From the NCBI RefSeq assembly GCF_932294415.1, contig NC_065538.1:17583656-17647655 (forward strand): a stretch of 64,000 nucleotides of DNA, in the 5' to 3' direction. This document shows positions 44,461 to 54,882 of this stretch, piece after piece. The notes below the pieces were generated by a model. That model did not search any database. It was given only the letters and a program-made list of their open reading frames with translations, and was not told the DNA's origin. The translations under genes and the position numbers were made by a program. Each line of letters opens with the position of its first letter. Position 1 is the first letter of the stretch. The stretch comes from Quercus robur (taxonomy: Eukaryota; Streptophyta; Magnoliopsida; Fagales; Fagaceae).

Positions 44461-45515
44461 TGAGCCGAGAACCTTCCCCATCCGAGTACTTGGTTTCCCC
44501 ATAGGCTTGAGTCCGAGGACCATGCAAGTCCTAGGTTCTGTCCAAAACTTATGTTTTTTCTTTTGTGTACTTGGTTTCCCCATAGGCTTGAGTCCGAGGA
44601 CCATGCAAGTCTTAGGTTCTGTCCAAAACTTATGTTTTTTCTTTTGTGTACTTGGTTTCCCCATAGGCTTGAGTCCGAGGACCATGCAAGTCCTAGGTTC
44701 TGTCCAAAACTTACGTTCTCTCTTTTGTGTACTTGGTTTCCCCATAGGCTTGAGTTCGAGGACCATGCAAGTCCTAGGTTCTGTCCAAAACTTATGTTTT
44801 TTCTTTTGTGTACTTGGTTTCCCCATAGGCTTGAGTCCGAGGACCATGCAAGTCCTAGGTTCTGTCCAAAACTTACGTTTTCTCTTCTGTGTACTTGGTT
44901 TCCCCATAGGCTTGAGTCCGAGGACCATGCAAGTCCTAGGTTCTGTCCAAAACTTATATTTTTTCTTTTGTATACTTGGTTTCCCCATAGGCTTGAGTCC
45001 GAGGACCATGCAAGTCCTAGGTTCTATCCAAAACTTATACTTTTTCTTTTGTGTATTTGGTTTCCCCATAGGCTTGAGTCCGAGGACCATGCAAGTCCTA
45101 GGTTCTGTCCAAAACTTATGTTTTTCTCAGTACTTGGTTTCCCCATAGGCTTGAGTGCGAGGACCATGCAAGTCCTAGGTTCTGTCCAAAACTTATGCTT
45201 TTTCTTTTGTGTATTTGGTTTCCCCATAGGCTTGAGTCCGAGGACCATGCAAGTCCTAGGTTCTGTTCAAAACTTATGTTTTTCTCAGTACTTGGTTTCC
45301 CCATAGGCTTGAGTCCGAGGACCATGCAAGTCCTAGGTTCTGTCCAAAACTTATGCTTTTTCTTTTGTGTATTTGGTTTCCCCATAGGCTTGAGTCCGAG
45401 GACCATGCAAGTCCTAGGTTCTGTCCAAAACTTATGTTTTTCTCAGTACTTGGTTTCCTCATAGGCTTGAGTCCGAGGACCATGCAAGTCCTAGGTTCTG
45501 TCCAAAACTTTTTGA
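44461..45515. repeat. Large tandem array, 13 units of 81 or 77 bp
   Basis: GGTTTCCCCATAGGCTTGAG begins units at 44492, 44573, 44654, 44735, 44816, 44897, 44978, 45059, 45136, 45217, 45294, 45375 and 45452. The first eight steps are about 81 bases; then 77 and 81 alternate, giving a 158-bp higher-order unit. Each unit contains GTCCGAGGACCATGCAAGTC. As 81 is a multiple of three, long artificial ORFs appear in several frames on both strands; none is a gene. Confidence 0.95.
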
Positions 45516-45519
45516 GTTC

Positions 45520-46740
45520 AGATTCTCCCTTTCTTCAGGTATTTCACGAGGCGCCGAGCAGGGGTTGTCCTCGGCAACGGCTATTTCTCGGCGTGGGCCA
45601 CGGTCCCTGGGCCCTCATGCAGAGCGGGCCTGGGCCGCGAAGTCATTAAGCCCACGAATTAAGAGGTATCTCTACAGCCTTTGGCCACGCGGTACTCTCT
45701 GACGTCCCAATGTTCGAGGTGCGCCTTTACGAGGCTTCTTTAATCTTGTGGTTGCAGTTGACGTTGGAAGTTGAGCCAGAGTCATTTTGTCTGTAGCGTT
45801 CCTTGGGACGTTGCGAGAATTAAATGCCACCACCTTACCTTTTAAATAAATAGGAGAGAAAGGTGTTTTACCTTCGCACAAGTCCTTCAGTTTCCTCCCT
45901 TAGTATATCATGTCTGAGGCGAGGGTTGAGGAAAAAGAACTCTTTCCGCCACGGAGGCGCTGTGTCCTCCTGAGACTCAAAATAGTGAGGTATGGGCACA
46001 GGAAGCATAAGTTCAAGAGAATACTCCATTTCGATTGAGGGGAAAGGGTGTCCCTCCTTCTTTTAGTCAAAATCCGAAGCAGGTTCTGTTCATGCCAGAA
46101 TTTTGGTGTGTCAGAAGAAAGATTCTCCGCCATCAGCGCCTCTGCCTTGTGGCAGGCAAATATTTAGAGAAAGCCCCTCAACTTCTAGCTCCCTGCACCT
46201 TTCCTTCAGCGGTGTGAGGCTCAAGTTGGGTTTCTTTTGCTGCCTGAGTTATGGGCACGTAAAAGCATTGAGGAAGAACAAGGTCTTGGAGCAGTAGCCA
46301 ACCTCTCCTCTGATCCACTTCCTCGGCTTTGTTTTATATATTTTTTCTTGTATCTTCCTACTCAATTATGTAGTGAGCTCTGACATAAGCTGATTCCAGC
46401 TTTTCATTGTACGCTGTACTATTTTTTTGTTTTAGTAAAAATAGAAATTTATTTACATGTTTTGAGTACTGATCTTTTGGCAACACTACTTTGTGAATGG
46501 GTGTGCTCCATGTGTGTGTTTCTTCAAGAATATTTAGAGCAAGATACCTTGAAACATAATCTAACTAACTCTAATTTACCAATACTACCAGGCATTATAT
46601 CGATAATTCATAGTAAATCAAACTTAGGAAACTAACCGGGGTAACAGTTGAATATTCTGTGATAAGCGCGTGAATACCGTCCAAGACTGATAATCTCTAA
46701 ATAATCCATCCGAGCAGCTGACTGAGAAGTAGGGAACTCT
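45520..46740 (+). other. Second promoter/leader-like module of the non-autonomous element
   Basis: This module appears to repeat the first one in a diverged form: AAATAAATAGG at about 45845, a leader ending in ATG (45910, 'atgtctgaggcgagg'), the block 'tcttttagtcaaaatccgaagcagg' (46060-46085; compare 'ccttttagccaaaatccgaagcagg' at 43562-43587), and an A/T-rich part with 'cattgtacgctgtacta' (46405-46421; compare 'tttgtacgttgtaataa' at 44075-44091). No intact protein is encoded. Confidence 0.5.
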
Positions 46741-46769
46741 GATTGTGCTTCTAGCGACTTACATTTTTT

Positions 46770-47345
46770 TGAGTACTTGGTTTCCCCATAGGCTTGAGTC
46801 CGAGGACCATGCAAGGCCTTGTTTCTGTCCAAAACTTTTTGAGTACTGGGTTTCCCCATAGGCTTGAGTCCGAGGACCATACAAGGCCTTGGTTCTGTCC
46901 AAAACTTTTTTGAGTACTTGGTTTCCCCATAGGCTTGAGTCTGAGGACCATGCAAGGCCTTGGTTCTGTCCAAAACTTTTTTGAGTACTTGGTTTCCCCA
47001 TAGGCTTGAGTCCGAGGACCATGCAAGGCCTTGGTTCTGTCCAAAACTTTTTGAGTACTTGGTTTCCCCATAGGCTTGAGTCCGAGGACCATGCAAGGCC
47101 TTGGTTCTGTCCAAAACTTTTTTGAGTACTTGGTTTCCCCATAGGCTTGAGTCCGAGGACCATGCAAGGCCTTGGTTCTGTCCAAAACTTTTTTGAGTAC
47201 TTGGTTTCCCCATAGGCTTGAGTCCGAGGACCATGCAAGGCCTTGGTTCTGTCCAAAACTTTTTGAGTACTTGGTTTCCCCATAGGCTTGAGTCCGAGGA
47301 CCATGCAAGGCCTTGGTTCTGTCCAAAACTTTTTTGAGTACTTAT
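46770..47345. repeat. Second tandem array, 8 units of 70-71 bp
   Basis: GGTTTCCCCATAGGCTTGAG begins units at 46779, 46849, 46920, 46991, 47061, 47132, 47203 and 47273. The units lack the 'atgttttttcttttgtgt' segment of the first array and have AAGGCCTTGG instead of AAGTCCTAGG. The inter-unit homogeneity is very high, which points to recent expansion. Confidence 0.95.
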
Positions 47346-47567
47346 TTGCTTTTTTCGCAGGTCAGCCCCTTGGCCATGACTGGGAGAGCTGACTTGAGGT
47401 CGGAAGCCCCTAGAGCTGCCCGTGCCGTTGGCACTACAGGATGTAAGCCCTGGCACCAGTTTATATCGGAGCGACGACTGCAGGTCACCAGAGATGGGAA
47501 AAACTCGCGAATCCCTGCTTGCTAGAGAGTTGACTCATGCGCCACCCGTGCCAACGCGCAAGCCTTC

Positions 47568-47584
47568 CCACAGACGGCGTCAAT
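47568..47584 (-). promoter_or_regulatory. Primer binding site of the non-autonomous element
   Basis: TTGACGCCGTCTGTGGG on the minus strand beside the 5' LTR. It differs from the complete element's site by one base at the start (A for G). Confidence 0.65.
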
Positions 47585-48352
47585 TGTAGGGACACGATTA
47601 TCAAACGGCCCAACAATGACGTTGGGCTCGCACGTGAAGGATCCCTCACAATAAGATTTGTAGAGAGTGGGCTTGAAAGGCTAGCGTTTGGTCACGGGGC
47701 GTTGGTCCAAACCGGACTTTAGGGAAACTCAAATAAGAAAAGGTTTCAGCTTGGATATCCAAGTCCTACAGCTTTGTAACTTGAGGGATTGGACTCCTCG
47801 GATCATGTCCGAGGAGCACTAATGTCTTTCTCCGGTTACCCGGCGGTGGGTTTTTCGTGGTGGTGTACATATATTGTCCGGGCATTCTCATCCCTGGAGT
47901 TTTTTCCAGGAAGTGAAAATGGGGATCCCTTTCTGATTAGTTTATCTTCTCTTTTATACTAGCCTACGTTCGCTGTCCCTCGTCCACGTGTAGGGTCAAC
48001 TTTTTTAGGACTGCTATTTGTCCCGTCAGTCTAATCCCAGAATTGTTGGGTATGGTTTGATAAAGCCTAAGAATCTGGTTCTGTTAGGTACAGAGTCTTA
48101 TCTGGGGAGGGTAATAAGGGTAACTTACCTAAGATATTTTAGATCTTCTTACCAATTTTTCTTTACCTCTTTTTTACCCCTCTTCTTTAAGGGAGCTTTG
48201 GGTCGGCCGAGGACTAAACCGTCCTCGGCTGCGTCTTTGGGCCATCTTTGGCCTTATATTTTTTAAGCTTTGGGCCACAACTTTTTTTCGGCTTGGGCCT
48301 GTGGACTCTCCATGAGCAAGTGGGCCTGACCCATAAATTATTGGGCCCCACA
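47585..48352 (-). repeat. 5' LTR of the non-autonomous element
   Basis: 768 bp, same length as the partner LTR. It repeats the interrupted palindrome at 47794-47816. GGTGG follows at 48353-48357. Confidence 0.95.
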
Positions 48353-48357
48353 GGTGG

Positions 48358-48881
48358 CATGTTTAATTTTGGAATAGGTGTATATCATAGTGTTTACTAA
48401 TTGAATTTGAGACTCTAACATTAACTTGGCATTTGTTTAAGGAAATTAAACAACTACATGGAAGATTATGTGTTTGTATGTTTGCTTTTGTTTGCTATGT
48501 GCCTTAATATGGATGTAGGTGGGATAATAAATTTGTGCAATCATAATAGGCAAGAAGCAAAGGCAACCATGAAATTTCAAAGGGTGATTGGAGATGATAA
48601 TTGTATCACAATGCAATAATATAAAGATAGAATCATTTAAGCAGTAAAGCAAGTGAACATAACATAATAAGTCTGATACCAAATATAGAGTTACAACACA
48701 GCTCAAAACAAATGAAAGCATAGCGTATCAAGACTGACAAAAAAACAAAAAACAACAACAACAACATAGAAGTTCTACCCCTAAAACCTTCAACCCCCAT
48801 AAAACACCAACTCCCCCTTTTTGGAATGCATTGCCAAAGGCATACACAATGGCAAACTACATATAACATACGTAAAGGAGA
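48358..48881. other. 3' flank of the ankyrin gene
   Basis: AT-rich. It should hold the 3' untranslated region and polyadenylation site of the ankyrin gene on the minus strand. The LTR element has inserted about 530 bases beyond its stop codon. Confidence 0.45.
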
Positions 48882-49511
48882 TTATTCTTCTTTCCTATCA
48901 TCAGTGTCACTCCTAGTAACTTTTATCAAAAGGCAAAATGGGTAGTAAAGGATGTAGCGAAGAAAACGATGGTGTAAGGAACAGGGAAAACAAAGTGGAG
49001 AAAATAGTAACAAGAGAGTAAGGTGGACGAATGAGCCAATGATTAAAACTAGATAGGCAAGCCAGTTGAGGTTTCTTAATACTAGATAATTACCTACCAT
49101 GAATGCTACGGAGACCATTGTTAGAGCTAACCCAAAAATTGGCACAGCGAACTTAAAGGCAGCAATAACCAAGTTAAGATCACCGAGTTGTGCCCAGATG
49201 AGAGTGACAACAACAGCAATGGCACTATACATAGCTATGGAGTTGCAAATTACGAACACTTGGAACATCTGCTTTTCTAGAAAAGTTGTCACACCTCCAG
49301 AGCCGTTGTAACCACCGGGCACGGTGAAAGCCGCTGCAAAGGTTACAGTAGCCACGAGGGTTGCAACCAACAAGAGAGTGCCAACTCTGTCCTTGTATTT
49401 GTCTTCGTTGTGTAGCTTCAAAGGAGGCATCATAATTTGCATGTTCTTGCTCGTAGTGCTTCGAGGAGCTCGTGGGGCGCCGGCATATCTCAAGGCTTGC
49501 CATGTCAATTG
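48882..49511 (-). other. Exon 3 of the ankyrin gene: PGG domain and membrane helices
   Basis: The acceptor TGTAG precedes CAATTGACATGG at 49511, so the exon opens QLTWQALRYAGAP in phase 0, matching the phase-0 donor at 51710. This coupling is usual in the family (...FREQLTW...). The PGG motif lies in the first third; hydrophobic segments follow (FVICNSIAMYSAIAVVVTLI, FGLALTMVSVAFMVG, LAYLVLIIGSFVHLTLLLLF). The exon is intact. Confidence 0.85.
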
Positions 49512-51709
49512 CTACATGGTGAACAAAAAGAAACTTTTTGTTATGATCATACTGTTCATTTCTTGGAATGAATAGGAATGAATAGCACTTCTCTCTCTCT
49601 CTCTCACTCTCTCTCTCTCTCAAGTATAATGTAGTCCAGATTGTAAATACTAGAAAGGATTATTTACGAGAACAACAGCATATATGATATGTGGGACAGC
49701 ATATAGGTCTCACAAATTTGAGGGGCAATTGTATGTATTTGACGGTGTCGTATGATATTTTCTCCAATACCAAATGTTTATGTGATCGATGGCGGAGTTA
49801 GGAATTTGACTTTTAAGGGCTAGATAAAAATGAGATTTTATTTTTCAGTACATATTTTAAGTACATCCCTATTATGTACAATAGTCTAAAACAATATTGT
49901 AAATATATTTAATACACAAGTTAAAGTACACTCACCATTTATCGATTCAAAATAATTTTTTTGAGTTCAATCCTTGGAGATTTGGAAAGGCTCATTAGAA
50001 GTTGAAGTTTCAATATTATAACCTAAAGGTATATTGCTTTTAGATTATTCTCTTCTTTTCTTTAGAACAATGAGTTAATAGTTTTTCTTCTTAAAAAAAG
50101 AATTAATAGTTTTTAACTTTCCATAAATCTAGTTTTTAAATTAAATTATATAACTCATTAAATATAATTATTAAGATAAAAAAATCATTAATTCATAAAA
50201 TATACTAATAGATTAAAGATTTGTTAGAAAGTCAACAAATAATTATTCAAATCTTAATATATATGAAAAAATCTAATCAAATAATCAATTACATTTTTTT
50301 TTAAAATAACGATCAATTATTTGCTTAGCCAAAAAATAACGCTATACTATTATTTTTCTATATTATATGATGTATTATAGTTTAATAATATTAGTTTTTT
50401 ATATATACATTATAATGTTATGTAGTATAATATAATATTTTTTTTTCTCAGTAAAAAATTATTTATTATTTTAATAAGAAATAAAGAAGAAAATAAAGTC
50501 ATAGCTGGCCACTACTTTCGTTGATGAAAAGTGAAAACTTAATTTTAACCATACACGTGGTGCACGGTATCTTGGAAATTGGAGCAATGCAGACCAGTTG
50601 TCTGCATCATTAACAGCTAAAGAGAAAAGAGAAGGGAAAAAAAAAAAAGAAAAAAAAAGAGCAAATCAAACTTAACCTTAACACAGTGAGTTTAGAGTTT
50701 GAGAGAAAGAGAGAGAGATACAGAGATGCAGATCTTTTGCAAGAGATGCAGATCTTTTGCAAGAACTAGGTAGAATAGTTTGCAGTAACGTGATATTGTA
50801 ATTTTTTTAGGATAAAAAGTAGAGTTACAATGATTGCTGCTCGTAGCCTACTTCTGCAGATAGTCCAAAGTAAGACATAGAAGTTTTATAAGGATGGAGG
50901 AGAAAAAATTAGAAAATGATTGTTTCTTTTAATAGAAGTTTTATAAGGATGGAGGAAAAATTAGAAAATGATTGTTTCTTTTATTTGTTGAGATAATTGT
51001 TAAAATAATTATTAATTTATCACAAGGTTGTGAAGATCCAATTATTTTAATCTAGTGATATATACTTCTATCAATTTATCGCTAATCAGACTATAACATA
51101 GCTTCTTCTAAAAATAAAAAAAAGATTGTAACGTAGTATAAATGAAGGTGAAGGGTTTATTTGAATACAGTTTATTTTGTTAAAATTAAAAACTTATTTT
51201 TGAAAGTATTGTAGATAAAAGTAAAGGATAGTTAAAATAGTAGAGTAGAACTCAATTTAACAAAATAAACGGATTTCAAACAGACTCTAAATATGATTTT
51301 AGATACCATTTTTTTATATATATATATAGAAAATATATTTGATTGGGGGTGGGGATTTTTTTTTTTTTTTTGTTAAGCAGATATATTCCTTGAAAATTTT
51401 TAAAATAATTCTCATAATTCATATATCAGTATGTTTTCTAATTTTTTTTTCAAAAACTTTTTGGGGGCCGTGGCCCCTCTCGGTCCTAGCATGGCACCAC
51501 CATGTGACACACACAATTAAAAAAAACATGAAAAAGAGAAAGACATTAATGAACGTTGTTTGGTTTAATTCTAGCACTAGACAATAGTTGGGACAGGAAA
51601 AATCCCTGTAATAATTGTATAATGTGTCTAAAAAAATTTGCTACTAGAAAAGAGGTTTAGATCAAGGGTCACATGATTTGCAATTGTATAAAGAATAAGG
51701 ATCACATAC
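49512..51709. other. Intron 2 of the ankyrin gene, with repeats
   Basis: 2.2 kb, AT-rich. It holds a CT microsatellite (about 49591-49621), a 'ggcggagttaggaatttg' block (49793-49810) and a 'gggggccgtggcccctctcgg' block (about 51461-51485), which look like pieces of hAT-type elements, and a MITE at 51153-51288. A directly repeated segment, 'agaagttttataaggatgga', occurs at about 50880 and 50936. Confidence 0.6.
51153..51288. mobile_element. MITE (Tourist-type family, copy 3)
   Basis: The left end is GGGTTTATTTGAATACAG then TTTATTTTGTT; the right end in reverse complement is GAGTCTGTTTGAAATCCG then TTTATTTTGTT. The ends are good inverted repeats. GAA (left) and TAA (right) flank it, so the duplication is imperfect. 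It carries 'gaaagtattgtagataaaag' as in the 2.2-kb copy. Confidence 0.6.
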
Positions 51710-51929
51710 CTCTCGAAATGAGGGAAACTCTGCAGTACTATAGTCACCAGCAACGTCGAGAGCTGTCTTGCCTAAATTATTTAACGACTTCAAGCTTACT
51801 CTTTTGTCCCATGTTAAAATACTCACTACCTTAGGATGCCTTTCCTTGGAGGCCAAATGCAAATGAGTGTTTCCATAATTGTCTTTTTCATTGATAAGCA
51901 TTTCAAGGTTATCTCTTTTGAGCATATAA

Positions 51930-52378
51930 GAGCATCCGTAGCAGATGTTGTAAAAATTATGCCATTTTACCACATCAAAAGCCTACTTTATTATTTTACC
52001 ACATCATTTTACAATATCCCATTTATCAGATGTTCTATATTTTTACCACTTCATTTAAATATTATTTTTTAATTCTTATTTTATTCTTTCTTTATTATTT
52101 ATTCCTAACGGTAATATTTGTTCCTAAACAGTCATATTTTCAAATTTTCTCCTAAACAATCATATTTTCAAATTTTCTTATTCTAACGGTAACATTTTCA
52201 AACAATCCCCTTAATTCAACGGTCATATTTAAAAAAAAAAAAAAAAATGATATTTTCTTAAACATTTTTTAAAAAAATAAAAAAACTTAGAACCTGTCAC
52301 CTTCAAAAAAAAAAAAAAAAAACTCAAAACCTAGGGACTTCAAAAAAAAAAAAAAAAAAAAACCTTAGAACCTGTCAC

Positions 52379-52425
<47 letters not shown>

Positions 52426-54406
52426 AGAAGAAGGCACATCCAAATATCAATATCATCCGAATATCAATATCAATATCATTGTAAAACATCAAAAGATAAG
52501 CAATTCATCATTGCCATATCAATATCAATAGCTAAATCCAAATCTTTGTTTATAAAGTACTAATTGCAATTACACATCCGAATCCCCAAAAACCAAAACA
52601 AAACAAGAAAAGTTTTTGTGTCAATACAAGAAGGGAATTACAGCTTTTCTTCCCTTGGGATAATCCTTCCCAAAATAGTTTGGACAACTCGCAAGCTCAA
52701 ACAAACCTCCTCTTGGTTGAGCCCAAATACATACAAAAATACATACAAAAATCAAAGATGCATTGTTTTGCTTCTAGTGTGGCTAAATATATGATGACCT
52801 TAGTTGAGCCCAACCTTAGCTCTAGGCCTGAAAGCTTTTAAGGGGCTCAGCCTAGATCAAATTCCAATAAATCTCGCTCAAATATTTTCTGGCCAAACAA
52901 GTGGGTTTCTGCCACCATGAGAAATGTTAATGCACTTCAAGATAAATTATGCTATTATAGTTGCATCTTTCTAATGATTGGAAAGGCCTCCAGCTTCAAA
53001 ATCAAGATTTACATAAAATACAAAAAATAAAAATAAAAAGAAATAAAATGCAGTAGAAATCTGATTTGAGAGATATTTGATAAAGAATCTTTCAATGATG
53101 CTAAAAAGGGGGCCAAAACAGATTCCCCATTCTTAAAAGGAAGAGGCCTAGGCCAAAAGATGTGGCTCAAACAGGAAGATTTATTGAAATATGCAAGTAA
53201 AGAAGTAGAAGACTCTTCGAATTCAAGTTTAGGTATCTTTAAAATGGCCAAAAACTTGATTTTCTCCATTGTGTTTACTTTTCAACACCAATCAAGGAAC
53301 TTTTGAACTCACAAGAAGCTTAAAAAAGAAACATGGATCACACACGCACACATACACTCCAATCATTCAAGCACCCTAGAACTGTAATATATAGCTACTC
53401 TCATTGTCTCATATTAGTTGTCCATATTTTGACTGAGAAGAACCTTCACTGACCCAACTTTTATATGTACCATACCATCACAATACTATGTACCATAAAA
53501 TTGAGTTCATCGTTTCATAAATCCAGAAACCCAAAAAAAAAAAAAAAAAAGCTAACAATTTATAAATAAAGCAAACAAACAAACAAAAAAACAGGGCAAA
53601 AAAGACGGATAACCAAACAAATCACAAAATCATTCAAAACCCACAATTTTTTCAGATTCATTCAAACAAAAGCCCAACAAATCTAGAGCAAAAATAGAAG
53701 CATGCATCAGTTTTTCAAATTGAGAAGTAAAAAAATTGGGCTTACATTACCAAGATTGAACAGCGAATCGGCGATGGTAGAGAGGATTTCGGCGACTCTG
53801 AGGACAGCGAATCGGTGCCAAGAATTGATTCAAAGAGCCTACTCTCTGATGAGACGAAAGGGCTCGGTCAGTTCACCGGGATATAGAATAGAGAGGAGAG
53901 ACCCACAACCCAGAGACCTATGCCCACGCCGATCACAATCGGAAATCACAACCAACCACAACCCAGACCCACAACCAGACCCACGCCGATAGAACAAAGA
54001 GGAGAGAGCGAACAAAAGGGGAAAAAAAACCGGTGAAGGATATAGATCAGTGATGGTAGAGAGGAAATTGATGGTGGCTCATATTCATGAATGGGAAGAG
54101 AATAGAGCAACAGGGAAGAGGGAAGAAGAAAGAGAATGGGAGAGTGGAGATGGAGATGGAGGCAGTGAATACTGAATAGCCGAAGGAGAAGATGAAAGTG
54201 ATATGTGAGTGAAAGAGGAATAAAAAATTAATAAACCCATATACCACATATTACCGTACCGTTGCAAATTTATGATTGTACTGTAGCATGTTGCAAAAAA
54301 TATAACATTTACAACATTTGATAAATGGGGTCAAACTTGATTTGGTGTGGGATATGTGCCAAATATTTAGCATTTGGCACATATCCCACATCTACTGTGG
54401 GTGCTC
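51930..54406. mobile_element. PIF/Harbinger-like element inserted in ankyrin exon 2
   Basis: The left end is GAGCATCCGTAGCAGATGT and the right end in reverse complement is GAGCACCCACAGTAGATGT (14 of 19 identical); TAA flanks both sides (51927-51929 and 54407-54409). Joining the flanks with one TAA restores the exon frame (AVA|YMLKRD). The 2.48-kb interior has long A runs (52229-52422), no recognisable transposase and one unassigned 96-codon frame at 53702-53992. So it is non-autonomous. A perfect hairpin lies just inside the right end. Confidence 0.82.
54346..54390. repeat. Perfect 19-bp hairpin at the right end of the Harbinger-like element
   Basis: TGTGGGATATGTGCCAAAT (54346-54364) and its exact complement ATTTGGCACATATCCCACA (54372-54390) are separated by seven bases. 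Confidence 0.9.
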
Positions 54407-54882
54407 TAAGCTACCGCTTTGGCTCTCCCACTCACAGCAGCTACATGCAAAATGTTCTGACCGTTTTATATCCGCAGTCTGATGCTTTTTCTAATAAGCA
54501 CTGAACCCCGTCAAGGAATCCTATTGATGCCGCATGGGAAAGGGGAGTCATCCCTGTAATATCTTGATTCGTGATGAGATGTGGCATTTTTCTCAAAACA
54601 GTATCTAGGATACCTGGTACACAAATAATAAGAAGAATATAATTGAATTGAGTGAATTGAAATTTTGGTATTAGTGAAGAAAATAAATTATGTTAATAAT
54701 AAGGTACCAAATATGACATTTACATTTAACTACTTAGCATAAATATAACATGCAGGTTTTACCATATATTGTTTGCTAAAAGCCTTTAGGCTCTATTCTT
54801 AAAAATAAATTTGGGTTTGAATCTCTCATCCTAAAAAAACAGAATAAACAAAAAAGTAGTGTTAGTGAAGAAAGAAAATTAC

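Larger units (their letters stand above)
42232..48352 (-). mobile_element. Non-autonomous LTR retrotransposon related to the Tat element
   Basis: A 6.1-kb element with 768-bp LTRs (about nine differences seen by eye), GGTGG target duplications (42227-42231 and 48353-48357), a PBS next to 47585 and a PPT next to 42999, so it lies on the minus strand. The PBS (TTGACGCCGTCTGTGGG) and PPT (GTTTTGAGGGGCTAT) match those of 30363-41044 closely. The 4.6-kb interior encodes no gag, RT or integrase. It consists of what look like two promoter/leader-like modules on the + strand (about 43017-44440 and 45520-46740), each followed by a tandem array (44461-45515 and 46770-47345). It would need proteins from a relative to move. 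Confidence 0.92.

Noticed and set aside
44443-45649. Several long overlapping ORFs on both strands with repeated MVLGLKPMGKPSTQ- or FPIGLSPRTMQVLG-like peptides
   Set aside because: They come from an 81-bp tandem unit (27 codons), which stays open in many frames at once. No single frame is favoured and they lie in LTR-element array DNA.
44461-47345. Possible CRISPR-like repeat array
   Set aside because: The whole unit is conserved, with no variable spacers; the setting is a plant LTR element.
46632-47456. Repetitive minus-strand ORFs of up to 274 codons
   Set aside because: Three overlapping frames of the 70/71-bp array; they are artefacts of the repeat.
53702-53992. ORF inside the Harbinger-like element as a transposase
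   Set aside because: 96 codons, rich in Arg/Pro, without a DDE motif or DNA-binding domain.
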